The translations under genes and the position numbers were made by a program. DNA of 13,718 bases, from the NCBI GenBank assembly GCA_905193995.1, contig CAJJQT010000022.1, positions 1-13,718 on the forward strand, in the 5' to 3' direction. Source of the stretch: an uncultured Porphyromonadaceae bacterium (GTDB lineage Bacteria > Bacteroidota > Bacteroidia > Bacteroidales > Muribaculaceae). The notes below the pieces were generated by a model. It worked only from the letters and a program-made list of their open reading frames with translations. It was not told the DNA's origin and did not search any database. This document shows, in pieces, positions 7,428 to 13,718 of the stretch (the stretch's first letter is position 1; each line of letters begins with the position of its first letter).

Positions 7428-10415
7428 ATGAAAAAGCTTTATTCTTTGCTGCTTGTCATCCTGTTCGCCGCCGGCCTCTCGCAGGCACGCGCGGAGGAAT
7501 TTTCGGTGACATTGAAGTGGGACAAACCGGATGCTGTCGAGTTTAAATACGGCGGTACATCGCTGGGTGCCTCACAGAACGTTGTACTCGAGGTGCCTCA
7601 GGGTGCCACCGACTATGTCTTTACTGCTACTACGAAGGCTAAACCACTGTTTGTGGCTGCTAAGGAAGGTTTTAAAATCATCAAAGCGACTTGTGTAAGC
7701 GCGCAGGGTGCCTCGTCGAATATCGCGGTAAGTAATCTGAACGGTGTGACGTATCTGCGCCTCAACCTGAGTGCATGGAACAGTCCTCTGATAGGCGGAA
7801 CCGTCACTATCGAGACCGAGGCCCTGCAGACCGCGTCGTCTTTCACCGTTAAGGTCAACGACTGCCTCGACAAGATCAAGAAGGCATATCTCGAACCCTC
7901 GAAGAAGGAAATCACCCTGACCAACGGCTCCAACACGGCCGAATTTACCCCTGGCCAGGATCAGTCGCTGACTATCGAGGTAACCGACCGCCTGCATCCT
8001 GAATTTTACACTGTGACGCTCAACGGTACCGCCGTGGCATTCGACACAGAGAGTCAGTGTTTCGTAATCTCTCCGCTGGCTGCAAACGACGTCCTCGAGA
8101 TCTCATATACCAACACTAATCCTGTAGAAACTGTGACGGTGGAGTTTCCCGAAGGTCTCGAAGGCTGTATCCAGTCGCTTTACGACACGAGCGCCTTCCA
8201 GGCAGTGACCCTCACCGACGGCAAGTTCCAGGTCGAGCAGGGCCACCGCGTGCGTGTGATCATCAGCGAGGACTTCCTTGTCAAGACAGTGACTTTCAAC
8301 GGCGAGACCGTTGCCGAGTGGGACGGTGAGGAAGGCGTCGATATGTTCAGCTTCGTGGTCAGCGCCAGCGGCGTGCTCGCTTTCGAAGGCTCAGCGAAGG
8401 TCTACGAAGATATCACTTACACCGCTTACGTCGTATGTCCCGAAGGACTTAAGATCGTGGCCGGCAACCTGCTGACAGGTTATTTCGTAACTCTCGCCGA
8501 TGGTGAGCCCATCACGGAGGACATCGTTCTTCCGGCTCTCGGCAAGCCCGCACAGCCCGCTTATACCATGAAGCCCGGCGAGGTGCAGAAGTTTACATTC
8601 ACGGTAATCGAGAAGTACGGCGATCTCAATATCCTGCCCCAGGAGGGCTACTGGATCCGCACTCAGCGTAATTCGGCCAAAACTTTCCTTGATCTGCCTA
8701 CCACGGCCTCCCCCATCTATATCGTTGCCGAGAAAATCGAGGATGACGCCAAGGCCAATATTTTCGTATCTATGCCCGCTGACCGCAAGATGGCGCTGGA
8801 TGCCAACACGATGTATGGCTGCATGCAGGGGTGGAAGTATGCCGACGGATGGAGTGAACTGTCGTTCGACAAGGACTATATGTCGCCTTTCTCGGCCCGA
8901 GTTCAGGGTGAGCAGATTGATCCTACCTTCTGTTTCTACAACGGCGAGTCTGTATCGGCCGACGAGTACGGCAAGTTCGCTTTGCCTCTGGCCGACGGCG
9001 ATGTCGTGAAATTCTTTGCTGACGGAAAATCTCACTCCTCCGACGCCCTGACAGTGACCAACCTTCACGGTGCGGTTGAATATGAGAAGACCCCCGATAA
9101 CTTTGTGACCTATACCGACGGCACCAAGCTCGTCGACGGTACAGAGGTTAAGGTTGCCGTCGCCAATGGCTACACTCTGAAGGTCGACGGTGCAGAAGTC
9201 ACGCTGACCGATGGCGCATATTCGTTTGCAGCCAGCGGTGCTCCCCAGACCATCGATTTCGTCCCCGGCGACGAGATACTCACGGCCGTGCTGACACCCG
9301 AGTCGGGTTCGACCATTCCCGAACTGACCGAGATTCTCGTCTCATTCCCGCTCGCGACGTCCGTTGAGCTCGCAGGCATGGATATTTCGGAAATCACTCT
9401 CGTAGGAGCAGGCAATGTATGGGGCAATATTTCCAGCCAGACTGAAATAGAGAAGGTCGAGGGTGCCGATGTTCCGACTTTCGTCGTAAAGTTCCTTGCC
9501 GCTCCGACCATCAATACTTCCTATACATTTATCATCACGGAAGGCTTCTTCAAGGTGGATGGCGCCGATTCAAAGCAGATCATGGGCACATACGTTCTTG
9601 AGAAGGAAGGCGATGTGAACTATATGTTCAATCCTGACAACGGATTTTTCAACGCTACCGATCAATATCTGACCATCGGCGTCGTGTTCCCGGACGATCA
9701 GGTAAGCGAGGGCGAGAACTATGCGGCAATCAAGGTTACCTTTGACGGCGTAGAGCTCACCGATGCCGACTATTTCGGCGGCGCCATGGAGAATTTCTAC
9801 ATGATCATGTTCAACAGTGCTCTCAACAAGGAAGGCGTCCTGACCATCGACATCCCCGCCGGATCCCTGAGCCTGTCGGGCAAGCCCAATCCGGCTATCA
9901 AGAACAGCTGGACCGCTGTGATACCGAGTGAATTCACAATGGAGGTCGAGACTAAACCGACCTCCAACCCCAACGACATTCATCAGATCGATGAAATCAC
10001 CGTCTCGTTCCCAGGCGCCAAGACAGTAACCCGCTTCGAGGATGCCGCCATCAATCTGCGTCTGAAACCCGACTGGAGCAAACCCGGCAGCCAGGCCTGG
10101 AGCGCAACCGCTGTGGCTACCGAAGTCGAAGGTGCCGATGTCCCGACCTTCAAGCTCACATGGGATAAGCTTCCGACGGAATTCGGCGACTACATCCTGA
10201 CTATCCCTGACGGAGCTTTCACTATCGACGGAGTCGCTTCCTCGGAATACTTCACCAAGACCTATTCGCTGACTACCGGTGTCGCAGACATTACGGTCGA
10301 CGGCGCAGCCGATAACGCAGTCTTCAATCTGCAGGGTATTGCCCTCGACTGCGAATGGGACGAACTCCCGGCCGGATTCTATATCCGCGGCGGTAAAGTC
10401 GTGCTCAAGAAGTAA
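7428..10415 (+). CDS. Large exported beta-repeat protein with shortened T9SS-like tail
   Basis: This 995-residue protein is not assignable to a named family. A signal peptide is clear (MKKLYSLLLVILFAAGLSQARA, cleavage near 22). The rest reads as a string of roughly 90-110-residue beta-sandwich-like units. N-terminal units carry phrases such as VTVEFPEGLEG and YVVCPEGLKIV. Three C-terminal units begin near residues 630, 730 and 853: the first and third share EI-V-SFP starts (ILVSFPLA, ITVSFPGA) and the identical VEGADVPTF at 677-685 and 900-908. No catalytic motif is visible, so a structural, adhesive or ligand-binding role is inferred. The end (VFNLQG, then LPAGFYIRGGKVVLKK) resembles a T9SS type A tail with the middle strands shortened. 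It lies 45 nt after the protease gene with no promoter or terminator between, and ends 25 nt before a strong hairpin. Confidence 0.88.
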   Translation: MKKLYSLLLVILFAAGLSQARAEEFSVTLKWDKPDAVEFKYGGTSLGASQNVVLEVPQGATDYVFTATTKAKPLFVAAKEGFKIIKATCVSAQGASSNIAVSNLNGVTYLRLNLSAWNSPLIGGTVTIETEALQTASSFTVKVNDCLDKIKKAYLEPSKKEITLTNGSNTAEFTPGQDQSLTIEVTDRLHPEFYTVTLNGTAVAFDTESQCFVISPLAANDVLEISYTNTNPVETVTVEFPEGLEGCIQSLYDTSAFQAVTLTDGKFQVEQGHRVRVIISEDFLVKTVTFNGETVAEWDGEEGVDMFSFVVSASGVLAFEGSAKVYEDITYTAYVVCPEGLKIVAGNLLTGYFVTLADGEPITEDIVLPALGKPAQPAYTMKPGEVQKFTFTVIEKYGDLNILPQEGYWIRTQRNSAKTFLDLPTTASPIYIVAEKIEDDAKANIFVSMPADRKMALDANTMYGCMQGWKYADGWSELSFDKDYMSPFSARVQGEQIDPTFCFYNGESVSADEYGKFALPLADGDVVKFFADGKSHSSDALTVTNLHGAVEYEKTPDNFVTYTDGTKLVDGTEVKVAVANGYTLKVDGAEVTLTDGAYSFAASGAPQTIDFVPGDEILTAVLTPESGSTIPELTEILVSFPLATSVELAGMDISEITLVGAGNVWGNISSQTEIEKVEGADVPTFVVKFLAAPTINTSYTFIITEGFFKVDGADSKQIMGTYVLEKEGDVNYMFNPDNGFFNATDQYLTIGVVFPDDQVSEGENYAAIKVTFDGVELTDADYFGGAMENFYMIMFNSALNKEGVLTIDIPAGSLSLSGKPNPAIKNSWTAVIPSEFTMEVETKPTSNPNDIHQIDEITVSFPGAKTVTRFEDAAINLRLKPDWSKPGSQAWSATAVATEVEGADVPTFKLTWDKLPTEFGDYILTIPDGAFTIDGVASSEYFTKTYSLTTGVADITVDGAADNAVFNLQGIALDCEWDELPAGFYIRGGKVVLKK

Positions 10416-10440
10416 GCGGTTCTTCCCTTTACTGATACAG

Positions 10441-10476
10441 ACAACCCCGCCGGAGCGTTCGCTCCGGCGGGGTTGT
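10441..10476. terminator. Bidirectional intrinsic terminator between convergent operons
   Basis: A perfect 16-bp GC-rich stem, ACAACCCCGCCGGAGC (10441-10456) and its complement (10461-10476), with a GTTC tetraloop. It sits 25 nt after the stop of the plus-strand repeat protein and 19 nt after the stop of the minus-strand hpf gene, so it probably ends both transcripts. Only short T-rich sequence follows on the plus strand (GGTGTTTATAG) and none on the minus, so termination may rely mainly on the stem. Confidence 0.85.
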
Positions 10477-10495
10477 GGTGTTTATAGGACAGTTA

Positions 10496-10786
10496 TCAGA
10501 GACCTTTGCGCTTGGCAAGCTGGCGGTCGAGGGCTTCGAGCGCCAGATCGATGGCTTCCTCAAACGAATCGGCGGTCTTGTCGGCTACAAGTTCCTCATG
10601 CTGAGGTACGGCAACCTTGACTATGGCCTGTTTGTTCATAGCTGTTTCGGGCTTTACGACCTTGAGGCTGACTTCGACGGTGGTAATCGACGGATTATGG
10701 CGAGCGAGACGCTCGGCTTTCTTGTTGATGAAGCTGACGAGCTTCTCGCCTGCTTCGAAATGAATGGCTTGGATGCGTACTTCCAT
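10496..10786 (-). CDS. hpf: Short ribosome hibernation promoting factor (HPF/RaiA family)
   Basis: HPF binds the decoding centre of the 30S subunit during slow growth, blocking tRNA and mRNA and promoting inactive ribosome dimers. At 96 residues this is the short form, like E. coli HPF and unlike the long form with a dimerising C-terminal domain. The expected beta-alpha-beta-beta-beta-alpha order is readable: MEVRIQAIHF, helix GEKLVSFINKKAERLA, strands TTVEVSLKVVK and QAIVKVAVP, ELVADKTADS, and final helix EEAIDLALEALDRQL with a basic end (KRK). The start codon follows the stop of the recombinase gene by 2 nt, so translational coupling is likely. It is the last gene of its transcript, ending before the shared hairpin. 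Confidence 0.93.
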   Translation of the reverse strand: MEVRIQAIHFEAGEKLVSFINKKAERLARHNPSITTVEVSLKVVKPETAMNKQAIVKVAVPQHEELVADKTADSFEEAIDLALEALDRQLAKRKGL

Positions 10787-10788
10787 AG

Positions 10789-11667
10789 TTAGCGTTTTTT
10801 TTGTGCGCGTGGATGCGCGAGTTGATAATTCTGTTTTAATTCGCTATATGAGAGATGAGTGTAAATCTGGGTCGTCGACAGCGAGGCGTGCCCGAGCAGA
10901 TCCTTGACCGCATTGAGTCCGGCGCCGTCGTTGAGCATGTCTGTGGCGAATGAGTGGCGCAGCCAGTGAGGAGTGGGCGACGCCCCCGAGCCGGCAAATT
11001 CGCGGCGCACGATTCCGCGAAGCATCGCATAGGACATCGGGCGTCCGTCGGAGCGGACAAAGAAAGCCGTCGAGGCTGTGGCGGGGCGGATTTGGCGGTA
11101 TTGATCTATCATTTGCCGGAGTTCGTTGCCGAAAGGAATTATTCTTTCTTTATTACGCTTTCCGAGGACTTTTAGTTCGCCTTTTCCGCAATTAACGTCG
11201 GTGTCGAGCAGCCCGGTCAGTTCGGATGCCCGCATCCCGGTAGAATAGAGCATGTCGATGGCCAGGCGGTCGCGTACGGCAGTGAAGTCGGTCGGGTCGA
11301 CCGGCAGGTCGATGACGCGGGCTGTGATGTCAGGAGCCACTACTCGGGGCAGCGTCTTGGCCATGCGGCCCGGAATGAGTTCGGCAGCCGGATTGGTCTT
11401 GAGTCCGAAGCGCTTCATCATGAAGGTGAAGAAGGCGCGTAGAGTCTGTATCTTGCGCCGGATCGACCGCTGCGTAAGGCCGTCGGAGGCAAGCTGAGCT
11501 ACCCATCCGCGCAGGTCATTGATGTCGATCGTGGCCGGATCGGCGTCGTCCGTGCCCAGATAGCCGAGCCATTGGTTCAGATCTCCTTTATAAGACAGAA
11601 CGGTGTGGGCCGAAAGATTCAGCTCACACCGTATGTAGGTTAAAAAGGCTTCAGTCTGCTGCTTCAT
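10789..11667 (-). CDS. xerC: XerC-like tyrosine recombinase
   Basis: A 292-residue tyrosine site-specific recombinase of XerC/XerD size, probably acting at dif to resolve chromosome dimers. The N-terminal SAM-like core-binding domain spans about 1-100 (FLTYIRCELNLSAHTVLSYKGD). The catalytic domain has R146 (STGMRASEL), K170 in the beta hairpin (VLGKRNKER), H234 and R237 (HWLRHSFAT), H260 (LLGHASLSTTQIY) and nucleophile Y269, all conserved. Size, domain layout and position between rpsU and hpf, an arrangement I recall from Bacteroides genomes, argue for a housekeeping recombinase rather than a mobile-element integrase. Whether it is the XerC or XerD partner cannot be settled from sequence alone. 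The last codons contain an A8 run, directly before the stop and the hpf start. Confidence 0.9.
   Translation of the reverse strand: MKQQTEAFLTYIRCELNLSAHTVLSYKGDLNQWLGYLGTDDADPATIDINDLRGWVAQLASDGLTQRSIRRKIQTLRAFFTFMMKRFGLKTNPAAELIPGRMAKTLPRVVAPDITARVIDLPVDPTDFTAVRDRLAIDMLYSTGMRASELTGLLDTDVNCGKGELKVLGKRNKERIIPFGNELRQMIDQYRQIRPATASTAFFVRSDGRPMSYAMLRGIVRREFAGSGASPTPHWLRHSFATDMLNDGAGLNAVKDLLGHASLSTTQIYTHLSYSELKQNYQLAHPRAQKKR
10795..10802 (-). repeat. A8 homopolymer at the 3' end of the recombinase gene
   Basis: Eight consecutive A residues on the coding (minus) strand encode part of Gln-Lys-Lys, two codons before the recombinase stop. A -1 shift here continues through ACG CTA ACT into the ATG of hpf without a stop. 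The run could be slippery for ribosome or RNA polymerase, or be incidental. Confidence 0.6.
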
Positions 11668-11715
11668 TTCCGGCCTCGGCGCTGCGGCTATGATAGTCCG
11701 CAGTGACTTATGCCA

Positions 11716-11747
11716 CGAAATTAAGCATTCCTTTTTATATTGGCAAA
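11716..11747 (-). promoter_or_regulatory. Candidate promoter of the recombinase-hpf operon
   Basis: On the minus strand TTTG (11744-11747) is followed after 20 nt by TAATTTCG (11716-11723), one mismatch from TAnnTTTG. It would give a leader of about 40 nt before the ATG at 11667. Confidence 0.42.
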
Positions 11748-11754
11748 TAAATCG

Positions 11755-11768
11755 GCGAGAAAACTCGC
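11755..11768 (-). terminator. Weak hairpin after rpsU
   Basis: GCGAG-TTTT-CTCGC on the minus strand, a 5-bp stem about 20 nt after the rpsU stop, with only a scattered T-rich stretch (CGATTTATTT) following. It could partly terminate rpsU transcription or process the message; read-through into the recombinase gene is plausible. Confidence 0.3.
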
Positions 11769-11786
11769 TTCAGGCAGCGAAAATTT

Positions 11787-11978
11787 TTATTCTTCGACTG
11801 CACGCAGCTTCTGCACGTAGACCGCCTTCATCATTTTCTTGCGGTTGGTGACTGACGGCTTCTGGAAAGCCTGACGGCTGCGGAGTTCTTTAACTATGCC
11901 TGTGCGTTCAAATTTACGCTTGAATTTCTTGAGAGCGCGTTCGATGTTTTCGCCTTCTTTTACTTGTACGATGATCAT
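11787..11978 (-). CDS. rpsU: 30S ribosomal protein bS21
   Basis: bS21 is a small, very basic protein of the 30S platform near the 3' end of 16S rRNA. In Bacteroidota, structural and genetic work ties bS21 to sequestration of the anti-Shine-Dalgarno sequence. The 63-residue product has the family signature: MIIVQVKEGENIERALKKFKRK, then ERTGIVKELRSRQAFQKPS, then a basic tail with RKKMMKA. The start at 11978 is the only sensible one, giving the family's N-terminal strand. The 20 nt upstream are A-rich (ACAACAAACTAAAAAT) with no Shine-Dalgarno. It has its own strong promoter and is followed after 119 nt by the recombinase-hpf pair, which has a weaker promoter. Confidence 0.97.
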   Translation of the reverse strand: MIIVQVKEGENIERALKKFKRKFERTGIVKELRSRQAFQKPSVTNRKKMMKAVYVQKLRAVEE

Positions 11979-12030
11979 ATTTTTAGTTTGTTGTTAATTG
12001 TCAGATTGAGGTGCTTATAATTTAGCGGGG

Positions 12031-12061
12031 CAAAATTACGCATAATTTTTTGAATGGCAAA
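12031..12061 (-). promoter_or_regulatory. Promoter of rpsU (Bacteroidota type)
   Basis: On the minus strand TTTG (12058-12061), a 19-nt spacer, then TAATTTTG (12031-12038): an essentially ideal Bacteroidota -33/-7 promoter. The transcription start is expected near 12025, giving a leader of about 47 nt. The leader contains CACCTC (plus-strand GAGGTG at 12008-12013), which resembles part of the anti-Shine-Dalgarno sequence. Confidence 0.72.
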
Positions 12062-12138
12062 TTTTTTATGTCAAAATCGCGCAATTTTTGCATCGCTGCG
12101 GGTCAAAAATACTATAGTTGCTTTTTGATCAGTGCCGA

Positions 12139-12148
12139 CACCTCCTTT
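12139..12148 (-). promoter_or_regulatory. Isolated perfect Shine-Dalgarno sequence after rho
   Basis: AAAGGAGGTG on the minus strand is a full complement of the canonical 16S rRNA 3' end (CACCTCCTTT). It lies 31 nt past the rho stop. No ATG follows at usable spacing. The overlapping GTG at 12141 would open only a nine-codon frame ending in TAG at 12112-12114. Function, if any, is unknown. Confidence 0.4.
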
Positions 12149-12179
12149 TCGCTGATAATTCTGGGTTACAAACTGTTTG

Positions 12180-13718
12180 TTACTGATCCATTGTGCGCAG
12201 GAGCTCGTCGTTGTCGCGGGTGCGTTCCATGCGGTCCTTGATGAATTCCATGGCTTCGATGGAATTGCGGTCCGACAGGAATCGGCGCAGGATCCACATG
12301 CGGTTGAGGGTCTCGGAGCGAAGCAGCAGGTCGTCGCGGCGGGGACTCGATGCCATGATGTCGACTGCGGGGAATATGCGCTTGTTCGAGAGCTTGCGGT
12401 CGAGCTGAAGTTCCATGTTGCCGGTGCCTTTGAATTCCTCGAAGATCACTTCATCCATCTTTGAGGAAGTCTCGGTCAGCGCGGTGGCGATGATGGTGAG
12501 TGATCCGCCGCCTTCGATATTGCGGGCCGCACCGAAAAAGCGCTTGGGCTTCTGCAGGGCGTTGGCGTCGACGCCGCCCGAGAGGATCTTGCCCGAAGCC
12601 GGAGACACGGTGTTGTATGCGCGTGCCAGACGCGTGATGGAGTCGAGCAGTATGACCACGTCGTGGCCGCACTCGACCATGCGCTTTGCCTTTTCGAGCA
12701 CGATGCCTGCGATCTTGACATGGCGGTCGGCCGGTTCGTCGAAGGTCGATGCGATCACCTCGGCGTTGACGCTGCGGCTCATGTCGGTCACTTCCTCGGG
12801 GCGCTCGTCGATGAGCAGGATCATGATGTACGTTTCGGGATGGTTTTCTGCGATGGCATTCGCGATGTCTTTAAGCAGAAGTGTCTTACCGGTCTTGGGG
12901 GGCGCGACGATCAGGGCGCGCTGACCCTTGCCGATCGGTGCGAACATGTCGACGACGCGGGTCGAGATGTTACAGGTCTCGCCGCCGCAGAGATCGAATT
13001 TCTCGTCCGGGAACAGAGGTGTGAGATGCTCGAACGGCACGCGGTCGCGGATGAATTCGGGCGAGCGGCCGTTGACGCGAAGCACCCGCGACAGCGGAAA
13101 ATACTTTTCGCCTTCGCGCGGAGCGCGGACCATAGCTTCTACTACATCGCCCGTCTTGAGACCGTAGGTCTTGATCTGCTGCTGGCTTACGAGTACGTCG
13201 TCGGGCGATGCGAGATAATTGAAATCTGACGAACGCAGGAAGCCGTGACCCTGAGGCTCGACCTCAAGCACGCCCTGCACTTCGAGTATATCCTCGAAAT
13301 CGTAGCGTTGGTTTGGGTTCAGGCGCTGATCGGCGACAGTTTGCTGCTGATTGCCGCTGTTGTTGTTTTTGTTTTTCTTTTTCTTGCCCTGGTTTTGGTT
13401 CTGGCCCTGAGGCATGGGCTGGCCGGGTTCCGCAAGTGTAATCTGCTGGGGCTGCATGGGCATCGGCTGCTGGCGTTGCTGCGCGCGGTCCTGCTGCTGT
13501 TCCTGCTGCGAGCGCGGCACAAATTTACGTCCCTCGCCTCGTGGAAAGAATGAGCTGAAGTCGCCCTTGGGGTGTATTTCAGGCCGCTGCTGGGGCTGCA
13601 GGTCGGCTTCGGGAGTCTCGGCCTGTGTTTCAGGCTCTGCGGCAGACTGCGCGGGCTCTGCGGCTGCTTCGGGTTGCTTGGCTTCGGCCGGTTCAGCTGC
13701 TTCTGCTGCCGGAGCGGC
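12180..13718 (-). CDS. rho: Transcription termination factor Rho with long low-complexity N-terminal region (5' end off window)
   Basis: Rho is the hexameric RNA-dependent ATPase helicase that ends transcription. The last 512 residues are visible; the frame stays open to the right edge, so the GTG at 13520 is not taken as the start. The conserved core begins near 13304 with the cold-shock RNA-binding domain ([18 protein letters not shown]), followed by Walker A APPKTGKT (12882-12905), the RPEEVTDM segment, Walker [17 protein letters not shown], the Q- and R-loop regions around [13 protein letters not shown] and [16 protein letters not shown], and the C-terminal [18 protein letters not shown]. 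Upstream of the core, at least 138 residues are low complexity: Ala/Glu/Pro/Gln-rich first, then Gln/Pro-rich, then a Lys/Asn patch (KKKKNKNNN). Such extensions are typical of Bacteroidota Rho. The expected N-terminal helical Rho_N segment would be off window. rpsU follows on the same strand after 201 nt. Confidence 0.96.
   Translation of the reverse strand, partial: AAPAAEAAEPAEAKQPEAAAEPAQSAAEPETQAETPEADLQPQQRPEIHPKGDFSSFFPRGEGRKFVPRSQQEQQQDRAQQRQQPMPMQPQQITLAEPGQPMPQGQNQNQGKKKKNKNNNSGNQQQTVADQRLNPNQRYDFEDILEVQGVLEVEPQGHGFLRSSDFNYLASPDDVLVSQQQIKTYGLKTGDVVEAMVRAPREGEKYFPLSRVLRVNGRSPEFIRDRVPFEHLTPLFPDEKFDLCGGETCNISTRVVDMFAPIGKGQRALIVAPPKTGKTLLLKDIANAIAENHPETYIMILLIDERPEEVTDMSRSVNAEVIASTFDEPADRHVKIAGIVLEKAKRMVECGHDVVILLDSITRLARAYNTVSPASGKILSGGVDANALQKPKRFFGAARNIEGGGSLTIIATALTETSSKMDEVIFEEFKGTGNMELQLDRKLSNKRIFPAVDIMASSPRRDDLLLRSETLNRMWILRRFLSDRNSIEAMEFIKDRMERTRDNDELLRTMDQ

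Noticed and set aside
10789..11667. Tyrosine recombinase as an integrase of a mobile element
   Set aside because: It has XerC/D length and layout, sits in a housekeeping cluster, and there are no attachment-site repeats, excisionase or element cargo nearby.
12101..12130. Hairpin GGTCAAAAA / TTTTTGATC in the rho-rpsU spacer as rho terminator
   Set aside because: The 9-bp stem is almost all A-T, includes a G-T pair and has a 12-nt loop. It is too weak to call a terminator, though it follows the isolated SD.
12050..12241. Small plus-strand reading frame across the rho-rpsU spacer
   Set aside because: It overlaps the end of rho on the other strand, has no recognisable promoter or family features, and its composition changes abruptly at the rho boundary.
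13518..13520. GTG at 13520 as the start of Rho
   Set aside because: The frame continues without a stop to the window edge with the same low-complexity composition, and Bacteroidota Rho proteins have a longer N-terminal part.

Overview
The window is about 13.7 kb of GC-rich, densely coded DNA from a member of the Bacteroidota, most likely order Bacteroidales. The evidence is: several promoter elements of the Bacteroidota form TAnnTTTG; start codons without Shine-Dalgarno sequences; secreted proteins ending in type IX secretion (T9SS) type A-like tails; a DUF6242-type lipoprotein; a Rho factor with a long Gln/Pro/Ala/Glu-rich N-terminal extension; and a bS21 - XerC-type recombinase - short HPF cluster like those I know from Bacteroides relatives. 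High GC and gene content would fit a Muribaculaceae-like gut bacterium, but that is a guess below order level.

Left part (1-2432, minus strand): the 5' two-thirds or more of a DUF6242-like surface lipoprotein with Kelch-like beta-propeller repeats, running off the left edge, preceded by ribD, the bifunctional deaminase/reductase of riboflavin synthesis. Each has its own -7 box.

Middle (2433-10476, plus strand): a divergent AT-rich promoter region with two small inverted repeats leads into three tightly spaced genes for large exported proteins. These are an unrecognised 722-residue secreted protein, an 841-residue C10 (streptopain/PrtT-type) cysteine protease with an intact catalytic set, and a 995-residue protein built of repeated beta-sandwich-like units. 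All three have signal peptides and C-terminal tails of T9SS type A style, the last one shortened. Gaps of 22 and 45 nt and a single good promoter suggest one operon for an exported proteolytic/surface module. A 16-bp perfect terminator hairpin closes it and probably also stops the convergent genes.

Right part (10496-13718, minus strand): a housekeeping information-processing block read as rho (5' end off window), rpsU (bS21), a XerC-like tyrosine recombinase and a short ribosome hibernation factor (hpf). The recombinase and hpf are 2 nt apart, and hpf lies in the -1 frame relative to an A8 run at the end of the recombinase gene. rpsU has a near-ideal Bacteroidota promoter (TTTG-N19-TAATTTTG) but no Shine-Dalgarno. 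In contrast, the rho-rpsU spacer carries an isolated perfect anti-SD complement (AAAGGAGGTG).

No RNA genes, CRISPR arrays, insertion sequences or prophage genes were seen. No gene-free stretch exceeds 300 bases. The most likely less-described content is the three-gene exported cluster. I do not see clear evidence of a wholly new defence or mobile system.
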